In this document: positions 1-7,240 of the stretch, piece after piece
Layout of the letters: every line of letters starts with the position of its first letter
How positions within the stretch are numbered: the first letter of the stretch is position 1
NCBI GenBank assembly: GCA_945870115.1
Contig: CAMBRH010000028.1
Span: 1 to 17,650, forward strand
Direction: 5' to 3'
DNA: 17,650 nt
DNA from: Chitinophaga pinensis
Lineage (GTDB): Bacteria > Bacteroidota > Bacteroidia > Flavobacteriales_D > Crocinitomicaceae
Notes under the pieces: generated by a model
Seen by the model: only the letters and a program-made list of their open reading frames with translations
Told to the model about the DNA's origin: nothing
Database searches by the model: none
Translations under genes and position numbers: made by a program

Positions 1-283
1 CATTTACTATTGGAACAATTTCCCTTGTGGTGGAAAATTAGAACTTTCTGGAAAATGTACTTTTTTGAAAATCTGGAATTTTGCTTTGATGCAAGTTGAT
101 GCGAAAAATTTAATTACAAATCATGTTTTGGTTGAAAACTCGGCCAAAGGTGATTGTTCAGTTTATGCGAGTGAAACATTAGAATATGCCATTTTTGGAG
201 AAGGAAATGTAATTTGTGATGGAAAACCTAAAACTATTTCGGCTAAATCTGTCACTTCAAATGGAAAGCTGATTTTAGAATAA
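1..283 (+). CDS. GIN-domain (DUF2807-like) envelope protein, 3' part only
   Basis: The reading frame is open from base 2 to the TAA at 281-283, so the gene starts outside the window and about 93 C-terminal residues are visible. The end has the periodic beta-strand pattern of the 'head GIN' / DUF2807 family: alternating polar and hydrophobic residues, a GEGNV turn, then a C-D-G-K-P-K segment and a final S-N-G-K-L-I strand. This resembles the usual 'GsGdv..G.P' and 'sGsGkl' repeats. These proteins are predicted beta-helical exported or outer-membrane-associated proteins of Bacteroidota, and their function is not established. A TTG at 65 could serve as a start, but the upstream codons continue the same pattern, so the internal start is probably artificial. 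Family assignment is by pattern only. Confidence 0.55.
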   Translation, partial: IYYWNNFPCGGKLELSGKCTFLKIWNFALMQVDAKNLITNHVLVENSAKGDCSVYASETLEYAIFGEGNVICDGKPKTISAKSVTSNGKLILE

Positions 284-334
284 ATAAGTCAAATAGCTTA
301 TCAATAACTTAGAATTATTTACGTTATTTGTATT

Positions 335-1273
335 ATGAAAAGTTTAAAAATTCTACTTATTATAACTTTACTTTTTTCTTGTTCAAAAGAAAAAAGAAGT
401 AATAATGCAGGAAAAAAAATGCAAGATTTTGTGGTTGCAATAAGTTCCTATGCCAAAGGAATAAATTCAAATTTCGCCATTATACCTCAAAATGGTGAAG
501 AATTAATGTTTAAGTTTTTGGATGATGGTGAAGGTTTTGATGAACAATTTATAGCAGCGATTGACGCATATGGAATTGAAGAATTATTTTACAATGGCGT
601 TTTTGAACCTGACCAATATCGTCTTGATTTGTTGCTTCAAGCCAGAGAAAAACTTCCAATTTTAGTTGCAGATTATACAAATAGTCAAGCTAATTTTGAT
701 CAATCTTTGATTTATAATTCAGATGCTGGTTTCATTCCTTTTCCCAGAAGTTCAGACAATTACGATTATAAATTTATACCAAATTACATTCACAATGAAA
801 ATTCAAATAATATCACAAAAGTCAGTGAAGCGAAAAATTATTTGTACCTCATAAGCAATGAAAATTATGCAACAAAACAAGCATTTTTAGATTCTATCAA
901 AGAAACTAATTTCGATGTAATCATTATTGATGCGTTTTTTGGTGAAAATATATTTACCAAAGCAGAAATTACTTCACTTAAAACCAAGAAAAACGGTGGA
1001 CAAAGAATGGTAATTTCATACATTAGTATTGGTTCTGCTGAAAAATATAGATATTATTGGCAAGAAGACTGGAAATTGCACAAACCACGTTGGTTGAAAA
1101 AAGAATATGAAGGTTATTCTGACGAAATCTGGGTAAAATATTGGAAAAAAGACTGGGAAGAAATTATTTTTGGAAACGATAATTCTTATATGAAAAAAAT
1201 CTTAGACGCTGGTTTTAGCGGAGCTTATTTGGATAATGTGGAGGCATTTTATTTTTTGTATTTTGATGATTGA
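335..1273 (+). CDS. GH114/TM1410-like glycosidase-family lipoprotein
   Basis: The product is 312 residues. A lipoprotein signal peptide (hydrophobic residues 4-14, lipobox L-F-S-C, acylated Cys16) predicts membrane anchoring facing the periplasm or cell surface. The C-terminal half is typical of the TM1410/MJ1477 and endo-alpha-1,4-polygalactosaminidase (GH114) group, a TIM-barrel fold. It shows D-V-I-I-I-D-A (194-200), the I-S-Y-I-S-I-G-S-A-E-K-Y-R strand (227-239), a Trp-rich stretch (242-274) and the closing G-A-Y-L-D-N-V-E-A motif (296-304), with Asp199, Glu236 and Asp300 as likely active-site acids. Length fits the family. Substrate is unknown; alpha-1,4-linked galactosamine polymers are inferred from characterised relatives. 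The start is the ATG directly before the signal peptide. It stands alone, convergent with the next gene. Catalytic activity is not proven by the motifs. Confidence 0.75.
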   Translation: MKSLKILLIITLLFSCSKEKRSNNAGKKMQDFVVAISSYAKGINSNFAIIPQNGEELMFKFLDDGEGFDEQFIAAIDAYGIEELFYNGVFEPDQYRLDLLLQAREKLPILVADYTNSQANFDQSLIYNSDAGFIPFPRSSDNYDYKFIPNYIHNENSNNITKVSEAKNYLYLISNENYATKQAFLDSIKETNFDVIIIDAFFGENIFTKAEITSLKTKKNGGQRMVISYISIGSAEKYRYYWQEDWKLHKPRWLKKEYEGYSDEIWVKYWKKDWEEIIFGNDNSYMKKILDAGFSGAYLDNVEAFYFLYFDD

Positions 1274-1420
1274 ATTGGAAAATAGATAAAAGACGCAATA
1301 CAATTGACTTTATTCTGATTTAAAATGAGAAAAATAAACACAATTCTTACAAAATCAAAAATGATGAACATTTCATGATTGTTGACCGAACAGAAGAAAT
1401 TAGTATTATTTTAAATGGAA

Positions 1421-2158
1421 TTATTTTTCGAGAGTGAAATTAATTGGCATTTTCATCCAGGTTCGACACGGCACATTATGATATTTTCCGCACTTCCATC
1501 TCGGCATTAATTTTATTACTCTTTCTGCTTCAAATCCTAACAAAGGATATTTACATTTTTCAGCTTGAACATTAGAAATTTTCCCATTCGTTTCAACTAC
1601 AAATTTTACGAACACTCTTTCTTGCTGATTCTTTCTAATCGCTTTTTCTGGATATTTCACATTGTGTATAATAAATTGACTCAATGCTTCATTACCTCCT
1701 GGAAAGGTTGCTTCTACTTCCATTGGTGATATCGAATCTACAGTTCCATCACTGTTATAAAACCTATAATTAGTCAAGCTATCCTGCACATAAAATTCAT
1801 TTGAAGCTGTAACACCATTTTCATAAAACCAACTACTTTTTCCATCATATTTATTATTTTTAAATTCTTCTTTTGAGGTTAAATTCCCTTTTTTAGAATA
1901 ATAGAGAAAGATTCCTTCTCTGATTTTCATTTCTTTATCAGAATACGAACCTGTCATTTGAATTTTACCATTCATAAAATAATCAGTAACAAAATATTTT
2001 GCTTCTTTTAAAATTACTAAGCGATAATAACTTGCTTTTGATCTTGAAACGGTTTCCCAGTCTTCATTATAAAATATTGTATCTTGTTCTCGTGAATTTA
2101 CAAAAGAATTGAGCGATACAAAAAACAGAAAAATTAATCCAATAATATTTTTATTCAT
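1421..2158 (-). CDS. MORN-like repeat / TonB C-terminal domain protein
   Basis: The product is 245 residues with an N-terminal signal peptide (about residues 1-22, hydrophobic core I-G-L-I-F-L-F-F). Residues 60-142 hold repeated 'G.w..Y...G.l....' units of the MORN/YwqK-antitoxin-like type, for example G-I-F-L-Y-Y-S-K-K-G-N-L and S-S-W-F-Y-E-N-G. Residues 150-244 form a TonB C-terminal domain: F-P-G-G, Y-P-E-K-A, V-F-V-K-F-V-V-E-T-N-G-K-I and a final P-I-N-F. The protein is probably periplasmic. TonB C-terminal domains contact outer-membrane transporters, but this protein has no clear proline-rich spacer and no neighbouring exbB/exbD, so real energy transduction is doubtful. In Bacteroidota this architecture is common and mostly uncharacterised. 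Upstream lies the sucD terminator, which implies separate transcription. Confidence 0.78.
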   Translation of the reverse strand: MNKNIIGLIFLFFVSLNSFVNSREQDTIFYNEDWETVSRSKASYYRLVILKEAKYFVTDYFMNGKIQMTGSYSDKEMKIREGIFLYYSKKGNLTSKEEFKNNKYDGKSSWFYENGVTASNEFYVQDSLTNYRFYNSDGTVDSISPMEVEATFPGGNEALSQFIIHNVKYPEKAIRKNQQERVFVKFVVETNGKISNVQAEKCKYPLLGFEAERVIKLMPRWKCGKYHNVPCRTWMKMPINFTLEK

Positions 2159-2166
2159 TTTATTTC

Positions 2167-2200
2167 AAAAAAAAAGCCTCCAAATATAAAATCTGGAGGC
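2167..2200 (-). terminator. Rho-independent terminator after sucD
   Basis: On the minus strand GCCTCCA (2200-2194) pairs perfectly with TGGAGGC (2182-2176) around an 11-base AT loop, followed by nine T (A run 2167-2175 on the plus strand). It lies just past the sucD stop at 2228 and ends 9 bases before the ATG of the next minus-strand gene (2158). It should therefore insulate the two genes. Confidence 0.9.
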
Positions 2201-2227
2201 AAGTTAAATATATTTTTCAAAAATTAC

Positions 2228-3109
2228 TTAAGCGTGAACCGCTGCCATAACTTCTGCCATTTTTTTACCGATTTCAGCTGGGGAATCAACAACGTGAATT
2301 CCACATTCTCTCATGATGCGTTTTTTTGCTTCAGCTGTATCGTCATGTCCACCAACAATTGCACCTGCGTGCCCCATTGTTCTTCCTGCTGGAGCAGTTT
2401 CACCTGCAATAAATCCAACAACTGGTTTTGTACCGTTTTCTTTAATCCAACGAGCAGCAATTGCTTCAAGATTTCCACCGATTTCACCAATCATAACGAT
2501 TCCTTCAGTTTCAGGATCATTCATCAATAATTCAACAGCTTCTTTAGTTGTAGTTCCAATAATTGGATCTCCACCGATTCCGATTGCAGTTGTAATTCCC
2601 AAACCTGCTTTAGCAACTTGGTCAGCAGCTTCGTAAGTTAAAGTTCCAGATTTAGATACAATTCCGATTTTACCTTTTTTGAAAACAAAACCAGGCATAA
2701 TTCCAACTTTCGCTTCTCCAGCAGTAATAATTCCTGGACAATTTGGTCCAATCAATCTACAACCTAAACCATTCAAGTATTCTTTTGCCTTCACCATATC
2801 ATTTACAGGAATTCCTTCTGTAATACAAACGATTACTTTAATACCTGCGTTTGCAGCTTCCATAATTGCATCAGCAGCAAAAGCTGGTGGCACAAAAATA
2901 ATTGACGTATCAGCACCTGTTTTTTCAACAGCAGCACTAACCGTATTAAAAACTGGACGATCTAAATGAGAACTTCCGCCTTTTCCTGGAGTAACTCCAC
3001 CAACAACATTAGTACCATATTCAATCATTTGGCTCGCGTGAAATGTACCTTCACTACCTGTAAAACCTTGAACAATAATCTTAGAATCTTTATTAACCAG
3101 TACGCTCAT
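2228..3109 (-). CDS. sucD: Succinyl-CoA synthetase (ADP-forming) alpha subunit
   Basis: TCA-cycle enzyme: with the beta subunit SucC it converts succinyl-CoA to succinate with formation of ATP (or GTP) through a phosphohistidine. The 293-residue product has the N-terminal CoA-binding Rossmann region (I-V-Q-G-F-T-G-S-E-G-T), the G-P-N-C-P-G-I ligase motif and the M-G-H-A-G-A-I-V-G-G active-site loop. His247 matches the E. coli phosphorylated His246. I place the start at the ATG at 3109, giving M-S-V-L-V-N-K. The frame stays open to 3160, but that extension would run through the promoter and is not family-like. sucC is not adjacent, as is common in Flavobacteriia. The gene is monocistronic, with its own promoter and terminator. 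Confidence 0.97.
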   Translation of the reverse strand: MSVLVNKDSKIIVQGFTGSEGTFHASQMIEYGTNVVGGVTPGKGGSSHLDRPVFNTVSAAVEKTGADTSIIFVPPAFAADAIMEAANAGIKVIVCITEGIPVNDMVKAKEYLNGLGCRLIGPNCPGIITAGEAKVGIMPGFVFKKGKIGIVSKSGTLTYEAADQVAKAGLGITTAIGIGGDPIIGTTTKEAVELLMNDPETEGIVMIGEIGGNLEAIAARWIKENGTKPVVGFIAGETAPAGRTMGHAGAIVGGHDDTAEAKKRIMRECGIHVVDSPAEIGKKMAEVMAAVHA

Positions 3110-3129
3110 TTTTTTTATTTTTCGTTGCC

Positions 3130-3160
3130 CAAAATTACACTTTTCTATTAGAATCAGCAA
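3130..3160 (-). promoter_or_regulatory. Bacteroidota-type promoter of sucD
   Basis: Reading the minus strand, TTG (3160-3158) is followed after 20 bases by TAATTTTG (3137-3130), an exact TAnnTTTG -7 box with good -33 spacing. Transcription would begin near 3125-3123, about 15 bases before the sucD ATG at 3109. This supports the short sucD start over the 17-residue N-terminal extension. Confidence 0.75.
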
Positions 3161-3249
3161 GTTTTATTGAAAATATTTTTATTTTATATTTGATTTCATC
3201 CTTTTACATGATTAAATTGTTAAATTTTACGATAAACAAAGATTTTTTC

Positions 3250-3282
3250 TTGTTTAAATAAAATTTATTGTATATTTATCGC
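3250..3282 (+). promoter_or_regulatory. Possible leaderless promoter of the histidine kinase
   Basis: TTG (3250-3252), an 18-base spacer and TATATTTA (3271-3278, one mismatch to TAnnTTTG) are followed after four bases (TCGC) by the ATG at 3283. The start of transcription would fall on or next to the start codon. The -7 mismatch at the final G makes this the weakest of the similar cases in the window. Confidence 0.4.
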
Positions 3283-4407
3283 ATGAATTTTCACTCACAG
3301 TTTGAAGAGCTTTCTAAAATAAAGGTTAATAAGTCTAATACACTTGATGACATATTATTTAGAATTGGTCAAAAATTATGTCTTTGTTTAAAGATTGAGC
3401 GTGTAAATGTCTGGGTTTTCAAGAAAAATCCGAACAAAATTGAATGTATTGGAAATTATTCTCACAAAGGAGAAACTTTTTCCAAAGGAGAAATTTTGCT
3501 TGAATCTCAAATTCCAACTTATTTTTCTCATTTAAAGAGTGATAAAACTATAAAAATTAAAAATGTTTATACAAGTGAAATTTCAACGGAATTAAACGAA
3601 ACCTATTGCAAGGAATTTAATATTCATTCTATCATGGATATTCCAGTTAGAATTGGTGGAAAACTTGCCGGAGTTTTATGTTTTGAAGATTGCAAAAAAG
3701 CTAGAGAATGGTCAGAAGACGAAATTAATTTTGCTTTAGCAGTCAGCCAAATTGTATCGCTTTCAATTGAAAATCAAAAAAGAAAAAATTACGAAAAAAA
3801 ATTAGAACGAGCTTTAGAAGAGAAGAATACGCTTCTAACTGAAATGCATCATCGCTTGAAAAACAATTTGACCATGTTAAATAGTTTACTGAGAATGCAA
3901 TCTCATGCAATTAAAGACAAAACAGCCTTGGAAGTCATAGAAAATTTTGAAAATCAAATACTTTCCATTTCAAAATTACATGAACAATTGTACGTTTCAG
4001 AAAACTATATCACCGTAAATTTGAATACTTATTTTTTAGAATTATTATCAAATTTTAGAAATTCAACTCATGGAATTGAGCTAAATACACATTTTGAATC
4101 TATTGAAATAAGTTCAACAAAAGCCGTTCCAATTGGATTAATCGTAAATGAAATTTTGAGCAATGCGATTAAGTATGCTAAACCTGTGAAAGGAAAAATA
4201 ATTATCAATTTTGAATTAAAAGAAATCTCTAAAAATAAATTTAGCATTCTAATAACTGATAATGGACTCGGATTTAATTTAACAAAAGAAAAATCTGAAT
4301 CTTTTGGTTTAAGTTTGATTTATGATTTGTCAGCACAAATAGACGCCAAAATTGAATTTGAAAGTACTAATAAAGGAACAAAATATAGTTTGACTTTCAA
4401 TAAATAA
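3283..4407 (+). CDS. Soluble GAF-domain sensor histidine kinase (HisKA_2 family)
   Basis: The product is 374 residues without signal peptide or membrane segments, so it is cytoplasmic. Domains in order: GAF (about 20-165); a charged coiled-coil linker (163-185); a HisKA_2 dimerisation/phosphoacceptor region with E-M-H-H-R-L-K-N-N-L (187-196, likely phospho-His190); and a HATPase with N-box V-N-E-I-L-S-N-A-I-K-Y (288-298), G1 box T-D-N-G-L-G-F (325-331) and G2 region F-G-L-S-L-I (341-346). It should autophosphorylate in response to a signal sensed by the GAF domain; the ligand is unknown. I use the ATG at 3283 instead of the TTG five codons upstream. No response regulator lies nearby, so its partner is elsewhere. 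It is divergent from sucD and convergent with the FKBP gene, only 8 bases away. Confidence 0.88.
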   Translation: MNFHSQFEELSKIKVNKSNTLDDILFRIGQKLCLCLKIERVNVWVFKKNPNKIECIGNYSHKGETFSKGEILLESQIPTYFSHLKSDKTIKIKNVYTSEISTELNETYCKEFNIHSIMDIPVRIGGKLAGVLCFEDCKKAREWSEDEINFALAVSQIVSLSIENQKRKNYEKKLERALEEKNTLLTEMHHRLKNNLTMLNSLLRMQSHAIKDKTALEVIENFENQILSISKLHEQLYVSENYITVNLNTYFLELLSNFRNSTHGIELNTHFESIEISSTKAVPIGLIVNEILSNAIKYAKPVKGKIIINFELKEISKNKFSILITDNGLGFNLTKEKSESFGLSLIYDLSAQIDAKIEFESTNKGTKYSLTFNK

Positions 4408-4415
4408 GGGTTCAA

Positions 4416-4868
4416 TTACAAAACATCAATTACTTCTAAGTGAAAATACAAAACTGAATTGACAGGTATATCTTCCAATTCATAATCACCGTAACCCAAT
4501 TGTGGAGGAACAACTAGTTTTACTTTTGACCCTTTTTTCATGTAAAGTAAAGCTTCTTGCCAACCTTGAATTAAATCTGATACTCGAAATTTAATTGGTG
4601 TTCGTTTATTTTCACCATCAAAAATTTCACCATTTAACAATTTTCCTTCATAGGTAAAACTCACCTCATCGGTTAGCTTTATAAAATCTCCTTCACCTTC
4701 TTCTAAAATTGCATAATACAATCCACTTTCAGATTTTTTGTATTTCACGCCCGATTTTTTAATGAAATTTTCAATTTTTTTATCAAAAGCAGTTTTTTCA
4801 CTTTCAGAATAAGTTCCGCATGAAAAAAGAACAAAAATTAAAATGGATGAGCAAATTATTTTTAACAT
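4416..4868 (-). CDS. FKBP-type peptidyl-prolyl cis-trans isomerase lipoprotein
   Basis: Starting at the ATG at 4868 the product is 150 residues with a lipoprotein signal peptide (lipobox L-F-S-C, Cys17). The frame is open to 4922, but that extension overlaps the upstream gene and would bury the signal peptide, so I reject it. The FKBP core covers about 62-148: V-S-F-T-Y-E-G, I-F-D, the L-I-Q-G-W-Q-E-A-L loop, L-G-Y-G and I-P-V-N-S-V-L-Y-F-H-L-E-V, all standard rotamase pocket elements. Expected role is catalysing X-Pro isomerisation during envelope protein folding. Its size and anchor resemble the gliding-motility lipoprotein GldI, but the sequence alone does not prove orthology. It is the last gene of a three-gene operon, 4 bases after the TraB-family stop. 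Confidence 0.88.
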   Translation of the reverse strand: MLKIICSSILIFVLFSCGTYSESEKTAFDKKIENFIKKSGVKYKKSESGLYYAILEEGEGDFIKLTDEVSFTYEGKLLNGEIFDGENKRTPIKFRVSDLIQGWQEALLYMKKGSKVKLVVPPQLGYGDYELEDIPVNSVLYFHLEVIDVL

Positions 4869-4872
4869 AAAT

Positions 4873-5796
4873 CTAAAATTTAACAGGACTAACAGTATAA
4901 CCTTTTTTTCTAAGTAATTCAATTACACCAACTTCACCTGGCAAATGTGCAGCACCAACAGCAATAAAAGTTTGTCCAGCTTTAATGTAATTCTCAATTG
5001 GTTCAATCCAATTTTGATTTCTTTTCACTAAGATTTCTTGCTCAATTTCGTCAAAAACTCCTCCCATAGTTTTCGAAACAATCAATAAGGAATCTAACTG
5101 CTGTCTTTTATAAATTCCTTGCATTTTATTCATTTCAGAAATCGTTTTGTCTTCATCACGAATCCCTTCCATAACCATTATTGCTTGTTGCTCACGAGTC
5201 ATATCATCAAAAATTTTCATTTGATCAGCCATTTTTTCTAATCCTAAAACTTTGATTTTATGTTTTACAGACAAATCATTGATGTTCATTTCATAAGATT
5301 CGGTTTTCCCCATAAAACTCATTTGAATTGCTGTTTGAACAAGCACAAAAGGTTTAAATTTAGAAAAAGTAGCATCAAAAAGTTGTTTATCTAAAAATAG
5401 CTTCTTTTTTGCCCAAGTATAAATTGAATCTTGTTGTTTTTCATCAAAATAATCCATCATTTTACCCTCTTTCAAAACCAAATATTTCATTGCTTCTGTC
5501 TGATTATTCATTTCCTCCATACTTAATTCAAGTACAATTAAATCAGATTTTTTGATTATTTTTTCTATACTTGATGGGAAATAATAAAATTCCTTTTGAA
5601 TTAAATGCATTGTTCCAAAAAGGTAAGAAGGCTTAGACAAGCCATTTCCTTCGATTTTCCACAAAAGAGAAGTTTTGATTTGTTCTTCTTCATTTTCTTC
5701 TAATTTATCAACTTTTTTAGACGAAAAAGCCATCGATAAAAGTAAAAAAACAAAGGAAATTGTTGCAAAAAAGGTAAATTTGATAAAACTTTTCAT
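4873..5796 (-). CDS. TraB/GumN-family protein
   Basis: The product is 307 residues. The N-terminal hydrophobic stretch (residues 4-24) is a signal peptide or membrane anchor. The family hallmarks are at both ends: Y-L-F-G-T-M-H (58-64) early, and V-G-A-A-H-L-P-G-E-V-G-V (280-291) near the C-terminus, followed by L-L-R-K-K-G-Y-T-V. TraB/GumN (PF01963) proteins are relatives of the TIKI/erythromycin-esterase-like metalloprotease superfamily. The two conserved His (64 and 284) are candidate metal ligands, but bacterial members are poorly characterised. The middle is charged and helical, with D-E-K and M-T-R-E-Q-Q segments. It starts 11 bases after the methyltransferase stop and ends 4 bases before the FKBP start, so co-transcription is likely. 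Confidence 0.85.
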   Translation of the reverse strand: MKSFIKFTFFATISFVFLLLSMAFSSKKVDKLEENEEEQIKTSLLWKIEGNGLSKPSYLFGTMHLIQKEFYYFPSSIEKIIKKSDLIVLELSMEEMNNQTEAMKYLVLKEGKMMDYFDEKQQDSIYTWAKKKLFLDKQLFDATFSKFKPFVLVQTAIQMSFMGKTESYEMNINDLSVKHKIKVLGLEKMADQMKIFDDMTREQQAIMVMEGIRDEDKTISEMNKMQGIYKRQQLDSLLIVSKTMGGVFDEIEQEILVKRNQNWIEPIENYIKAGQTFIAVGAAHLPGEVGVIELLRKKGYTVSPVKF

Positions 5797-5807
5797 TCTG
5801 ATTAAAA

Positions 5808-6509
5808 TTAATTAACTAAGGTGATTTTTGCTAAATAATGATCTCCTTGCTCAAATAAACGTGATGCTTTAAGTCCAACATTTTTTGCTGCTTGAAATAA
5901 ATTATCAAAATCTACATAAAGCCAATCAAATTGTGCACCTTTTTCTTTTTTATATGACATTTCGAACTTAAAATTTCCGTAATATTCAGAATTTAAATTC
6001 ATCCACAAAGCTCCATCTTCGTCTTCATACAGGTATTTTATATCCGAAGAATCGCACAAAATTGAACCACCTGGATTAAGAAGTGATTTTGCATGTTCTA
6101 ATGTTTTTTCAAGATTTGCCAAAGTTCCAGCGATTCCAATTCCATTCATCAACATTAAAATAGTGTCAAATTTCGGTCCGCTAAATTCAAAGAAATTTTC
6201 TTCCAACGCATCCAAACCGTTCATTTTCATGTAATCTACAGCACCTTTAGAAATGTCAATTGCCAACACTTTTTTTCCTAAATCGGATAAATAAGTAGCG
6301 TGAGAACCAGCTCCAGCCCCAACATCTAATATGGATCCTGTACATTCTTTCAAAGCTAATTGTTCTAATTCTGGCATCTCATCGTAAGTACGAAACAAAA
6401 CCTCAACCGGAATTATATCGTCTTCACAAATGTCTGATGAAACAATTATGTCTGCTGGTTTTTTAAATCTTGCGTAATCTTCTATTGCTTTTCCTATTGG
6501 GTCGTTCAT
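5808..6509 (-). CDS. Class I SAM-dependent methyltransferase
   Basis: The product is 233 residues. Motif I (I-L-D-V-G-A-G-A-G-S-H, residues 60-70) and the acidic end of strand beta2 (V-L-A-I-D, Asp85) define a Rossmann-fold SAM-binding domain. A motif IV-like strand F-D-T-I-L-M-L-M-N-G follows near residues 113-122, then a L-L-N-P-G-G-S-I-L post-motif strand. The C-terminal part is beta-rich with W-L-Y-V-D. No signal peptide, so it is cytoplasmic. The substrate cannot be read from the sequence; it resembles generic Methyltransf_25/11 proteins. It is the first gene of the methyltransferase-TraB-FKBP operon. The region before it contains an inverted repeat instead of a recognisable promoter. 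Confidence 0.85.
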   Translation of the reverse strand: MNDPIGKAIEDYARFKKPADIIVSSDICEDDIIPVEVLFRTYDEMPELEQLALKECTGSILDVGAGAGSHATYLSDLGKKVLAIDISKGAVDYMKMNGLDALEENFFEFSGPKFDTILMLMNGIGIAGTLANLEKTLEHAKSLLNPGGSILCDSSDIKYLYEDEDGALWMNLNSEYYGNFKFEMSYKKEKGAQFDWLYVDFDNLFQAAKNVGLKASRLFEQGDHYLAKITLVN

Positions 6510-6518
6510 TCTTAAATG

Positions 6519-6632
6519 AGTTATGAATTATGAGTGTTGAGTTATGAATGTTGGATCTAGGGTTATGAATTATGTGTTTTTTATTGTCTGTCAACTAATA
6601 AATTCATAACTCATAATTCATATTTCATAACT
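6519..6632. repeat. Intergenic bulged inverted repeat (GAGTTATGAATTATG family)
   Basis: The 126-base gap between two minus-strand genes is mostly repeat. GAGTTATGAATTATG (6519-6533), GAGTTATGAAT (6539-6549) and GGTTATGAATTATG (6561-6574) are direct copies. The right arm ATTCATAACTCATAATTCATA (split as 6602-6612 and 6613-6622) is the exact complement of 6522-6534 plus 6542-6549. This would give a 21-bp stem with a 7-base bulge (TGTTGAG, 6535-6541) and a 52-base loop. There is no T-run on either side, so it is not a standard intrinsic terminator. Confidence 0.75.
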
Positions 6633-6635
6633 ATC

Positions 6636-7196
6636 TTAGTAATCGTCAAATTTTGAGTAATCTTCGTCGCTGTATCCATCTTCAAAATCATCACCAAATG
6701 GATTATCATCTTCTTCATCTTCATCAAATTCATCCGTATAAATATCGTCGTCATCGTCATTTAGATTGGCAATTCTAGAATCTTCAGGCGGAGCCATTCC
6801 GATAGATAAAGTCGTTTCTGGCGTTTTAACTTGAACGTCAGTTTTTTCTATTAATTCAATTAGAAAAATCCACATACGCATAAAATCATAAACCAAAATC
6901 ACTTTTTGATTTGCTTCTAGCATGAAATCACGTAAAGTTGCAGAAGACATAACTGAAGCTTTTTCATCAATTGCTTCGTCACCATAATTCATATCCATCA
7001 AACTGATTTCGTGACCTTTATCCCAATCAACATTTGACATATAAAAAGAGGCCATTTGATCTCCTTCAAAACGAAAAGAAGAAATTATTGCATTGTATAA
7101 AGACTCAAAATTATCATTTTCATCAATTAATATATCACGAAAAATTTCTGTTTCTTGTTCAGTATCTAATAATACACGAAATTTTAAAGCACTCAT
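6636..7196 (-). CDS. pRiA4b ORF-3-like (IS1096 passenger TnpR-type) protein with acidic tail
   Basis: The product is 186 residues. Residues 1-130 match the pRiA4b ORF-3-like pattern (PF07929): K-F-R-V-L-L at the start; L-Y-N-A-I-I-S-S-F-R-F followed by the aromatic S-F-Y; a M-D-M-N-Y-G region; and K-V-I-L-V-Y-D-F-M-R-M-W (98-109). The tail is extremely acidic, with about 23 Asp/Glu in the last 40 residues (147-186). The family was first named on plasmids and IS1096, but here there is no transposase, inverted terminal repeat or other mobile signature, and such copies are common chromosomal genes in Bacteroidota. Function is unknown. It is cytoplasmic. It follows cca by 130 bases and is separated from the methyltransferase by the inverted repeat. 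Confidence 0.78.
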   Translation of the reverse strand: MSALKFRVLLDTEQETEIFRDILIDENDNFESLYNAIISSFRFEGDQMASFYMSNVDWDKGHEISLMDMNYGDEAIDEKASVMSSATLRDFMLEANQKVILVYDFMRMWIFLIELIEKTDVQVKTPETTLSIGMAPPEDSRIANLNDDDDDIYTDEFDEDEEDDNPFGDDFEDGYSDEDYSKFDDY

Positions 7197-7240
7197 ATTT
7201 TTGATTTTTTATCAGTAATTAAGATTAAATTATAATCCTA

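Noticed and set aside
1322..1437. Short open stretch of about 38 codons on the plus strand after the GH114-like gene
   Set aside because: It has no good start, has no recognisable product, and its end overlaps the 3' end of the minus-strand TonB-type gene; probably chance.
2234..3151. Several plus-strand open frames across sucD
   Set aside because: They are antisense shadows of a certain gene with no start signals or family likeness.
4869..4922. N-terminal extension of the FKBP gene to 4922
   Set aside because: It overlaps the TraB-family 3' end, would displace the lipoprotein signal peptide, and the ATG at 4868 fits better.
6636..7196. Insertion sequence suggested by the IS1096-passenger-type domain
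   Set aside because: No transposase, terminal inverted repeats or target duplication are visible around the gene.
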